Of a DNA stretch of 10,570 nucleotides, positions 4,225 to 10,570 are shown one piece after another; position 1 is the first letter of the stretch, and each line of letters opens with the position of its first letter. The notes below the pieces were generated by a model. The model searched no databases. It had not been told where the DNA came from and worked only from the letters and a program-made list of their open reading frames with translations. The DNA comes from RGIG3528 sp045640725 (GTDB lineage: Bacteria; Bacillota; Clostridia; Lachnospirales; Lachnospiraceae). Where the stretch lies: assembly GCA_045640725.1 (NCBI GenBank), contig JAZUFN010000007.1, positions 1 to 10,570 of the forward strand, read 5' to 3'. A program made the translations under genes and the position numbers.

Positions 4225-6828
4225 ATGTTACAGCTTAAGAACATCGTAAAGACATATAAGACCGGTGATCAGGAAGTACAGGCTTTAAAGGGTGTATCCA
4301 TTAACTTTAGAAAGTCTGAGTTTGTTTCTATTTTAGGTCAGTCTGGTTGTGGTAAGACCACTATGCTGAATATCATCGGTGGTCTGGACCAGTACACTTC
4401 AGGTGACCTGGTGATTAACGGTAGATCTACAAAGAAGTATAAGGATGCGGATTGGGATACATACAGAAATCATTCCATTGGATTTGTTTTCCAGTCCTAC
4501 AATCTTATTCCCCACCAAACAGTACTCGCCAACGTTGAGTTGGCACTCACTCTTTCGGGCGTATCCAAAAAGGAGCGCAGACAGAGAGCTAAAGAGGCTC
4601 TGGAAAAGGTGGGATTGGGTAATCAGCTTCATAAACGTCCTTCCCAGATGTCTGGCGGTCAGATGCAGCGTGTTGCCATTGCTCGAGCTATAGTAAATGA
4701 TCCGGATATTCTGTTGGCAGATGAGCCTACAGGCGCTTTGGATTCTGAGACTTCTGTACAGGTGATGGAGATACTTAAGGAGATTTCGGCAGATCGACTT
4801 ATTATCATGGTTACTCACAATCCGGAGCTGGCAGAGAAATATTCTACCCGTATTATCAAGCTTTTTGATGGTAAGGTGGTAGACGATAGCAGACCATACG
4901 ATGACGTAATAGATGAGGATGTTAACGTAGTTAGAAAGGCTAAGGGTAAAAAGGCTTCCATGTCCTTCTTTACAGCTCTGGCTCTCTCCGCTAATAACCT
5001 CATGACAAAGAAGGGAAGAACATTTCTTACAGCCTTTGCCGGTGCAATCGGTATTATCGGTATTGCCATGATTCTTTCCCTTTCCGATGGCTTCCAGACC
5101 TATATAGATAAGGTACAGGAAGATACTCTTTCCACTTACCCTATTACAATTAACGGTGAATCTACAGATATTTCGGCACTTTTACAGACTATGGCCGGTG
5201 GTTCTTCAGCAGATAAGTCAGATGAAGATTTAAAAGATGTAATTAAGGCTCAGGATGTAACTACCGGTCTTTATAACACACTTATTTCCAAGAAGACCAA
5301 AAATGATCTGGCTCTTTTTAAGAAATATCTGGAAGACCCTGCAAATGGTATTAAGGACCTTACTTCTGCAATAAAGTATTCCTATGATGTGAATATCAAG
5401 ATTTACGGTACTGATTTGAATGGCAAACGCCTGAGAGTAAACCCTTCTACAGTTATGGAATCCATGGGCATGGGCAATATGATGGGAATGTATGCCCAGA
5501 TGTCAGCTATGCCTTCAAGAGGCTCAGATATGGATGTTTTCACTGAGATTCTTGACAATCAGGAGCTTTTAAACAGTCAGTATGATGTAGTAGCGGGACG
5601 TTGGCCTAAGGATAAAAGTGAAGTGATTTTCGTAATGGACCGCCGCAACTACGTTGAAGATACAGCTTTTTACACCCTGGGTCTCAAGGATCAGAGTACA
5701 TTGGCAGCATTTACACAGGGCGGTACTATAGAAAAATCCGGTAAGGATTACTACAGCTATGAAGAGATTATGGCCCTTACCTTTAAGGTAGTGCTGGATA
5801 GCGATCATTATCACTACAATACTTTTTCCAAAACATGGGAAGCCTATGATGTAAAAAAAGATGATTTCGATCAGGTAGTGGAAAATGGCTTGGAGCTAAA
5901 GGTAGTAGGTGTTATCAGACCTAAAGAAGGTGTATCTGCGACTGCTATCAGAGGTACTGTAGGCTATACTAAGGAGCTGACAGAGTACGTTATTAATGAG
6001 ACTGCAAATGCAGAGCTGGTAAAAAAACAGCTGGCTGAAAAGGATAAGGATGTTTTCACCGGAAAGCCATTCAAGACAGATGACAGTGAGCCTGCTTTTG
6101 ACTGGAATGCCTTGACTGATGAGCAGAAGGCTCAGCTTATGGCCCTTTCTGAAGAAGAGAGAGCTGCTCTTATCAAGCAGATGATGGAGGCGGCTGTGTC
6201 AAAGGCTACATACGATGGCAATCTTAAGCTCTTAGGACTTTGCGATCTTTCTGTACCATCCACTATCAGCATATATCCTAAGGATTTTGAATCCAAGGAT
6301 TTGCTGGAGGATAAGATAAAAGACTACAATAACAAGGTAACGGCAGAAGGTAATGAAGGAGCAAAAATCAGTTATACTGATTACATTGGTATCATGATGA
6401 GTTCAATCTCTACCATTATCAATGCCATTACATATGTACTTATTGCTTTTGTTGGTATTTCATTGGTAGTTTCCTCTATTATGATAGCTATTATTACCTA
6501 TATTTCTGTACTTGAACGTACTAAGGAAATCGGTGTGCTTCGCTCTATCGGTGCTTCCAAGAAGGATGTATCGCGAGTATTCAATGCCGAGACCCTTATC
6601 GAAGGCCTTATTTCAGGTCTTTTGGGCGTGGGAGTAACAGTGGTTCTGAATATACCTGTTAACATGATTATTTACCATTTCTCAAATCTTAGGAATATAG
6701 CCTTCCTGGCACCTAAGTATGGTGCGATACTGGTAGCAATCAGTGTATTGCTTACTGTGATTGCAGGCTTGATTCCTGCCGGTATGGCTGCAGACCGTGA
6801 TCCTGTCGAGGCACTCAGATCTGAATAA
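4225..6828 (+). CDS. Fused ABC transporter ATPase-permease, MacB/FtsX type
   Basis: The 867-residue protein joins both halves of a type VII ABC system. The N-terminal ATPase (1-230) has Walker A GQSGCGKTT at 38-46, Q90, signature MSGGQMQR at 142-149, Walker B ILLADE at 162-167 and H198. A charged linker leads to the first membrane helix (about 264-286). A large extracytoplasmic domain (about 290-730) follows, then three membrane helices (about 735-762, 793-816, 832-853) forming the FtsX-like permease with the LERTKEIGVLRSIGAS loop. Architecture matches MacB and related Gram-positive exporters or mechanotransmitters, but the protein is longer than E. coli MacB (about 650 residues) because of the larger outer domain. 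That domain has a methionine-rich stretch (411-436) and a charged helical insert (about 630-660). No adjacent periplasmic adaptor or two-component system is present, so the substrate is unknown. It is monocistronic between its own promoter and terminator. Confidence 0.92.
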   Translation: MLQLKNIVKTYKTGDQEVQALKGVSINFRKSEFVSILGQSGCGKTTMLNIIGGLDQYTSGDLVINGRSTKKYKDADWDTYRNHSIGFVFQSYNLIPHQTVLANVELALTLSGVSKKERRQRAKEALEKVGLGNQLHKRPSQMSGGQMQRVAIARAIVNDPDILLADEPTGALDSETSVQVMEILKEISADRLIIMVTHNPELAEKYSTRIIKLFDGKVVDDSRPYDDVIDEDVNVVRKAKGKKASMSFFTALALSANNLMTKKGRTFLTAFAGAIGIIGIAMILSLSDGFQTYIDKVQEDTLSTYPITINGESTDISALLQTMAGGSSADKSDEDLKDVIKAQDVTTGLYNTLISKKTKNDLALFKKYLEDPANGIKDLTSAIKYSYDVNIKIYGTDLNGKRLRVNPSTVMESMGMGNMMGMYAQMSAMPSRGSDMDVFTEILDNQELLNSQYDVVAGRWPKDKSEVIFVMDRRNYVEDTAFYTLGLKDQSTLAAFTQGGTIEKSGKDYYSYEEIMALTFKVVLDSDHYHYNTFSKTWEAYDVKKDDFDQVVENGLELKVVGVIRPKEGVSATAIRGTVGYTKELTEYVINETANAELVKKQLAEKDKDVFTGKPFKTDDSEPAFDWNALTDEQKAQLMALSEEERAALIKQMMEAAVSKATYDGNLKLLGLCDLSVPSTISIYPKDFESKDLLEDKIKDYNNKVTAEGNEGAKISYTDYIGIMMSSISTIINAITYVLIAFVGISLVVSSIMIAIITYISVLERTKEIGVLRSIGASKKDVSRVFNAETLIEGLISGLLGVGVTVVLNIPVNMIIYHFSNLRNIAFLAPKYGAILVAISVLLTVIAGLIPAGMAADRDPVEALRSE

Positions 6829-6835
6829 AGCGAAT

Positions 6836-6866
6836 AAAAAGGAACTGTTTTTACAGCTCCTTTTTT
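6836..6866 (+). terminator. Intrinsic terminator after the fused ABC transporter gene
   Basis: AAAAAGGAACTGT (6836-6848) pairs with ACAGCTCCTTTTT (6853-6865) with one mismatch around a TTTT loop, and the right arm runs into a T-tract. The A-tract on the left also makes it a plausible terminator for transcripts from the other strand, although no minus-strand gene is present nearby. Confidence 0.9.
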
Positions 6867-6875
6867 GCTTTTTTG

Positions 6876-6903
6876 TTTACAATTTTCTATAATGTGCTAA
6901 AAT
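6876..6903 (+). promoter_or_regulatory. Promoter of the CdaR-like regulator gene, extended -10 type
   Basis: TTTACA (6876-6881) lies 16 bases before TAAAAT (6898-6903), which is preceded by TGC to give an extended -10 element (6895-6903). A perfect TATAAT at 6888-6893 is an alternative -10, but its 17-base-spaced -35 (TTGCTT, 6865-6870) overlaps the upstream terminator. Either gives a leader of about 60-75 bases. Confidence 0.55.
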
Positions 6904-6929
6904 AGTATAGAGTAGTGTTTTGTATACTA
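6903..6929. promoter_or_regulatory. Inverted repeat at the start of the regulator transcript
   Basis: TAGTATA (6903-6909) and TATACTA (6923-6929) are perfect reverse complements with a 13-base interval. They lie at and just after the predicted -10 box. The position suits an operator for repression, perhaps autoregulation by the downstream gene product, or a small 5' hairpin. The repeat is seen; the function is inferred. Confidence 0.45.
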
Positions 6930-6972
6930 CATTTAGTGTTTTATCAAGTTTCAAGGGAAAAGGAGCCTAAAC

Positions 6973-8064
6973 ATGATTTCCAATCAGGTACTTCAGTCTA
7001 CAATTGATGGAATAAAATCTATAGCAAGAGTTGATCTTTGCATCTGTGATACAGAAGGCCGCGTGTTAGCTACCACCATCGTAAATGCCGAGAGCTTTGA
7101 AGAAGCGGTAGTTGCTTTCGTTGAGTCTCCTGCAGATGGGCAGGTAATGCAGGGCAATCAGTTTTTTAAAGTATATGACGATCATCAGCTTGAATATATT
7201 ATTATTGCCAAGGGAGATGGGGAAGACGTTTTCATGATGGGCAAGCTGGCAGCATTCCAGTTGGCAGGCCTTACAGTGGCTTACAAGGAGCGTTATGATA
7301 AGGATAACTTTATCAAGAATCTCTTGTTGGACAATCTGCTTTTAGTGGATATTTATAACAGAGCGAAGAAGCTTCACATTGATACAGAGGCTCGTCGCGT
7401 AGTTTACATAATAGAGACTAACCAGGAAAAAGATAATGGAGCATTAGAGACAGTTCGTTCACTGTTTGCCGGCAAGACTCATGATTTTATCACTGCCGTA
7501 GACGAGAAGAGCATTATTGTTGTCAGAGAGCTGAAGGCTACAGAAGGATATCAGGACCTGGACAAAACAGGTAAAGTCATTCTGGATATGCTTAATACCG
7601 AGGCTATGTGCAGAGTTAATGTGGCTTACGGTACCATTGTAAATGAGATTCGAGATGTATCCCGTTCATACAAAGAAGCACGAATGGCTTTGGAGGTGGG
7701 CAGAATATTCTTCTCCGAGGAAAACATCGTAGCTTATTCCAAGCTGGGTATTGGACGACTTATTTATCAGTTGCCTGCTACTCTTTGCAGAATGTACATT
7801 AAAGAGGTGTTTGGTGATGGTTCACCTGAAGAGCTGGATGAAGAGACTCTTTCTACTGTAAATAAATTCTTTGGAAACAATCTGAACGTATCAGAGACCA
7901 GCCGACAGCTGTATATACACAGAAATACGCTGGTTTACAGACTGGATAAGCTTCAAAAGACTACGAATCTTGACCTTCGTAATTTTGATGACGCAGTAGC
8001 ATTTAAAATTGCTCTGATGGTTGTTAAGTATATGAATTACATGGAAACAACCGGATCAAATTAA
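6973..8064 (+). CDS. CdaR/PucR-type transcriptional regulator
   Basis: The 363-residue cytosolic protein has an N-terminal sensory-like region (about 1-105) resembling the sugar-diacid recognition part of CdaR proteins. A middle region (about 135-255) resembles the GGDEF-like domain of PucR/CdaR regulators, including the RDVSRSYKEARMALEVG stretch at 227-243. A C-terminal helix-turn-helix follows (about 300-350; NVSETSRQLYIHRNTLVYRLDKL), typical of the PucR C-terminal HTH_30 family. The ligand is unknown, and no diacid or purine catabolic genes are nearby. The ribosome site AGGAG (6961-6965) is seven bases before the ATG. It has its own promoter and terminator and lies just upstream of ftsEX, an order I recall from other Lachnospiraceae, so a link to cell-envelope regulation is possible but not shown. 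Confidence 0.85.
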   Translation: MISNQVLQSTIDGIKSIARVDLCICDTEGRVLATTIVNAESFEEAVVAFVESPADGQVMQGNQFFKVYDDHQLEYIIIAKGDGEDVFMMGKLAAFQLAGLTVAYKERYDKDNFIKNLLLDNLLLVDIYNRAKKLHIDTEARRVVYIIETNQEKDNGALETVRSLFAGKTHDFITAVDEKSIIVVRELKATEGYQDLDKTGKVILDMLNTEAMCRVNVAYGTIVNEIRDVSRSYKEARMALEVGRIFFSEENIVAYSKLGIGRLIYQLPATLCRMYIKEVFGDGSPEELDEETLSTVNKFFGNNLNVSETSRQLYIHRNTLVYRLDKLQKTTNLDLRNFDDAVAFKIALMVVKYMNYMETTGSN

Positions 8065-8073
8065 ACAATTGGA

Positions 8074-8097
8074 GGGCGTATTTAATACGCCCTTTTT
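8074..8097 (+). terminator. Intrinsic terminator of the regulator gene
   Basis: GGGCGTATT (8074-8082) and AATACGCCC (8084-8092) form a perfect nine-pair inverted repeat about a single T. Five T follow (8093-8097). In practice the innermost pairs open to form the loop. It lies ten bases after the stop codon and separates the regulator from ftsE. Confidence 0.93.
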
Positions 8098-8140
8098 CCG
8101 TAATTGGCGGTTATATAGTTGAGATAATTGGGGATGGATA

Positions 8141-8896
8141 ATGGCACAGTTTGATTTCGACAGGGAAATGAACAGGATTGAGGCGCCGGTAATATCCTTT
8201 AAGAATGTTTCTAAGCATTACAAAAAAGGAGTAGATGCGCTGAATGATGTCAGTTTTGACATAATGAAAGGCGAGTTTGTGTTTATCGTAGGCGGTTCCG
8301 GCTCGGGCAAGTCTACGTTGATTAAGCTGATGCTGAAAGAAACACTGGCCTCTTCGGGCAGAGTATTTGTTGTAGGCCGGGATATAGGCAGACTCCCAAG
8401 GCACAGGGTGGCTCTATTCCGCAGAAAAATAGGAGTGGTTTTTCAGAATTTCCGCCTGCTTAAAAATAAGACGGTTTTTGAAAATGTGGCCTTTGCCCAG
8501 AGGGTTATCGGGGCTAATCCCTCCGAGACCAGGCATAGAGTTCCGCGTCTGCTCTCATTGGTAGGCCTTCATGACAAACACAAGGCGTATCCTTCAGAGC
8601 TTTCAGGCGGCCAGCAGCAAAGAGTAGCTTTGGCCAGAGCCTTGGTTAATAATCCTGTGATATTGCTGGCAGATGAGCCCACCGGTAATCTGGACCCTGT
8701 GACTACCAGAGAAATCATGCATCTTCTGGAAGACATTAATAAACGCGGCACTACAGTTGTCGTAGTTACCCACAATCAAGAGATGGTGGACGAGATGAAG
8801 AAGCGTGTTATCACCCTGGAAGCCGGGCACATCATCTCGGATGTGGAACAGGGCCATTATACGGTTAACAATAGATTCGGAGGTAGAAGACGATGA
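8141..8896 (+). CDS. ftsE: Cell-division ATP-binding protein FtsE
   Basis: The 251-residue cytosolic ABC ATPase pairs with FtsX to drive peptidoglycan hydrolase activation. Walker A GGSGSGKST is at 51-59, Q102, signature LSGGQ at 154-158 in the FtsE-like context YPSELSGGQQQR, Walker B VILLADE at 173-179 and H211. It begins about 15 residues earlier than usual for FtsE (the family core starts near VISFKNVSKHY at 17-27) and has a slightly long C-terminus. The ATG at 8141 has GGGGA six bases upstream. An in-frame ATG at 8168 (residue 10) with AGGGA (8162-8166) only one base upstream is less well spaced. A TATAGT at 8114-8119 could be the -10 box, but no good -35 is visible. The stop overlaps the ftsX start by four bases (ATGA). 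Confidence 0.95.
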   Translation: MAQFDFDREMNRIEAPVISFKNVSKHYKKGVDALNDVSFDIMKGEFVFIVGGSGSGKSTLIKLMLKETLASSGRVFVVGRDIGRLPRHRVALFRRKIGVVFQNFRLLKNKTVFENVAFAQRVIGANPSETRHRVPRLLSLVGLHDKHKAYPSELSGGQQQRVALARALVNNPVILLADEPTGNLDPVTTREIMHLLEDINKRGTTVVVVTHNQEMVDEMKKRVITLEAGHIISDVEQGHYTVNNRFGGRRR

Positions 8897-9816
8897 GACA
8901 GATTGGAACATTCTTCTATCTTATTGGAGAAGGAATAAAGGGCATGTTCAGAAACAGGGTTTACACCCTGGCCTCTATAGCCACTATTATGGCGACATTG
9001 ACCCTCCTGGGGACCTTTTATACCATTACCAGAAATCTTACCGCCATGCTGGATGAAGCACAGTCAGTAGTGGGACTTACGGTGTTTTTTAACGAAGGTA
9101 CTTCTGAGGGTAGGATTTTGGAAATAAAAGAAGAAGTGGCAAAAAGGGTAGAAGTAGCTGAAGTACACTATATCAGCCCGGATGAAGCATGGGAAAAATA
9201 CAAGCAGGAATCCCTATCCGAAGAGCTGGCGGCTGTTTTTGGCAATGACAATCCACTAAAGGATTCTGCTTCATTGGAGGTGAAGCTGTCCGATGTTACC
9301 ATGCAGGATATTTTAGTCAGATATTTAAGAAATATTGACGGAGTGCGAAAGGTGAATTTTTCTGAGTCTATGGCTGAGGCTGTGGCAGGTATTCGAGATA
9401 TCGTGCAGTGGGTGTCCCTGGGGCTTATAATCATGTTGGCAGCGGTAGCTATTTTCCTTATTCGTACTACAGTTACCAATGGTATTACTGTCAGACGCGA
9501 GGAAATATCTATTATGTCCATTATCGGATCCACGGATTTCTTTATGGAATTCCCTTTTGTGGTGGAAGGTATTCTTATCGGAGTTCTGGGAAGTATTTTG
9601 CCTATTGCTTTGATTCAGGTGCTCTACAATCGTATCTGTGGTATTTTGATAAATGAATTTGGCAGTATTTTCAGCAGTCTGAAGCTTCTGCCTGTAGAGG
9701 TGATTATTAAGGATTTCATCCCGATAGCAATAGCATTTGGTGTGGGCATAGGCCTTTTTTCCAGCTGGGTTACTGCAGCTAAGCATGTTAGGAAAATCGC
9801 AGTGGAGCATTTCTAA
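8893..9816 (+). CDS. ftsX: Cell-division permease-like protein FtsX
   Basis: The 307-residue membrane partner of FtsE has a short cytoplasmic N-terminus, membrane helix 1 (about 25-46) and an extracytoplasmic domain (about 48-170). Helices 2 (173-191), 3 (222-244) and 4 (273-293) follow. The four-helix FtsX layout, the length and the loop after helix 2 (TNGITVRREEISIMSIIGST at 195-214) match the Gram-positive family. The outer domain is where FtsX contacts its coiled-coil partner; the gene for such a partner follows immediately. GGAGG (8879-8883) lies nine bases before the ATG inside ftsE, and the ATGA overlap indicates translational coupling. Confidence 0.95.
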   Translation: MRQIGTFFYLIGEGIKGMFRNRVYTLASIATIMATLTLLGTFYTITRNLTAMLDEAQSVVGLTVFFNEGTSEGRILEIKEEVAKRVEVAEVHYISPDEAWEKYKQESLSEELAAVFGNDNPLKDSASLEVKLSDVTMQDILVRYLRNIDGVRKVNFSESMAEAVAGIRDIVQWVSLGLIIMLAAVAIFLIRTTVTNGITVRREEISIMSIIGSTDFFMEFPFVVEGILIGVLGSILPIALIQVLYNRICGILINEFGSIFSSLKLLPVEVIIKDFIPIAIAFGVGIGLFSSWVTAAKHVRKIAVEHF

Positions 9817-10570
9817 ATGAAGAAGAAGGAAATTTACAATAAAATACTGGCCTTGCTTTTCCTGCTTATTTTCACTATTTCCGGCCCTGCCGGCAGGCTG
9901 GGAGCCTTTAATACATACGGTGCATCGTCTACGTCTGCTTCCTATCAGGGTAAAATAGACGAGGCTAAGAAAAACAAAGAAAAGCTGGAAAAAGAGAAGA
10001 AGGCGCTGGAAAAACAGTTGGCTGCCCTTAAAGTGGAACAGAATAATCTGGAAAAAGCCATAGAGCAGCTGGACAAGGAATATATGGACCTTTTTGACAG
10101 TATGCTGACTACTGAGGCCAATATTGCAGAGGCCGAGGAGGCTCTTGACGGCATAGAGCAGGAGCTTTTACGTATGGAAAAAGTGGCCCAAGATCAGTAT
10201 GAGGCCATGAAGAGCAGAATTAAATATCTGTACGAAAATGGCGAAAGCAGTCTGTTGTCTCTTTTTATCAGTGGTAGTTCCATAGAAAAAATTTTTAATG
10301 AAATGGAGTATCGCAGCCAGATCACCAAGTATGACAAAGAGTTGCTTACCAGATATAAGGATACTATTGCAGAGATTGAAATAGCGAAAGAATATCAGAT
10401 AGTTAAGGTAGAAGAACTGGAGATATTAAAAGAGTTCCAAGGTACCGAGCTGGCAGGAATGGAGCAGCTGGCTGCAGAAAAGAAAAGTCAGATGGACGCC
10501 TTGGCTATGAAGCTTGGGGTGGAGCAGGAAGAGCTTCTGGCATACACAAAAGAGATAGGCCAGGCGACCA
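9817..10570 (+). CDS. Secreted coiled-coil murein hydrolase/activator (EnvC/PcsB/CwlO type), 3'-truncated by window
   Basis: The frame stays open to the window end, giving 251 residues of an incomplete protein. The start ATG directly abuts the ftsX stop (TAA ATG), with GGAG (9804-9807) nine bases upstream. A basic N-terminus and hydrophobic core (MKKKEIYNKILALLFLLIF, 1-19) form a signal peptide, with possible cleavage after the Ala of YGA (about 36). From about 43 onward the sequence is rich in Lys, Glu, Leu and Gln heptads, forming long coiled coils. The segment YLYENGESSLLSLF (137-150), followed by SSIEKIFNEMEYRSQI (154-169), is the hallmark mid-region of EnvC and PcsB-like proteins. The C-terminal domain that would decide between M23, NlpC/P60 or CHAP chemistry lies outside the window. 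The position after ftsEX indicates it is the extracellular effector of that complex. Confidence 0.88.
   Translation, partial: MKKKEIYNKILALLFLLIFTISGPAGRLGAFNTYGASSTSASYQGKIDEAKKNKEKLEKEKKALEKQLAALKVEQNNLEKAIEQLDKEYMDLFDSMLTTEANIAEAEEALDGIEQELLRMEKVAQDQYEAMKSRIKYLYENGESSLLSLFISGSSIEKIFNEMEYRSQITKYDKELLTRYKDTIAEIEIAKEYQIVKVEELEILKEFQGTELAGMEQLAAEKKSQMDALAMKLGVEQEELLAYTKEIGQAT

Noticed and set aside
9325..9810. Minus-strand frame of 161 codons inside ftsX
   Set aside because: It lies entirely within ftsX, its translation is low-complexity and His/Asn-rich as expected of an antisense frame, and no initiation signals are visible.

Overview
The window looks like the chromosome of an anaerobic, low-to-mid-GC Gram-positive bacterium of the class Clostridia, most probably a Lachnospiraceae member. 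Three things suggest this: strong AGGAG-type ribosome sites, protein families typical of that group (a YitT-family protein, a YmfI-like reductase, an MsmK/UgpC sugar-transporter ATPase, a CdaR/PucR-type regulator beside ftsEX), and compact intergenic gaps with clear intrinsic terminators. The taxon is inferred from protein style and no marker gene is present. All genes lie on the + strand.

Region 1 (1-257) has no gene. It holds a folded, MITE-like repeat of about 187 bases. A perfect 15-bp inverted repeat closes it (1-15 with 173-187) and two internal arms are almost fully self-complementary. A near-consensus sigma-A promoter follows (206-234).

Region 2 (258-2672) is a probable three-gene operon. 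It encodes a single-pass membrane protein that may be a degenerate LCP-like domain, a short-chain reductase closely resembling the EF-P 5-aminopentanone reductase YmfI (1-base overlap), and a YitT-family membrane protein with a C-terminal DUF2179 domain.

Region 3 (2673-4067) is a stand-alone, strongly codon-biased gene for the shared ATPase of carbohydrate ABC importers (MsmK/MsmX/UgpC type). It has its own leader, with inverted repeats and a small hairpin before the ribosome site, and its own terminator. No permease or binding protein is adjacent, which fits a multitask ATPase serving importers elsewhere.

Region 4 (4068-6866) is a monocistronic 867-residue ABC exporter-like protein. An ATPase domain is fused to a MacB/FtsX-type permease, with a large extracytoplasmic domain containing an unusual methionine-rich stretch and a charged helical insert. 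A promoter and a terminator flank it.

Region 5 (6867-8097) is a CdaR/PucR-type transcriptional regulator with its own promoter, a possible operator and a terminator.

Region 6 (8098-10570) is the cell-division/cell-wall operon ftsE-ftsX followed directly by a secreted coiled-coil protein of the EnvC/PcsB/CwlO type, cut by the window end. FtsE and FtsX form the ATP-driven membrane complex that activates the extracellular coiled-coil hydrolase or hydrolase activator at the septum or side wall. The gene order and tight coupling support this.

Most of the window is ordinary housekeeping content. The items most worth a second look are the folded repeat at the left edge, the LCP-like degenerate protein, the methionine-rich ABC transporter domain and the paired inverted repeats upstream of msmK.
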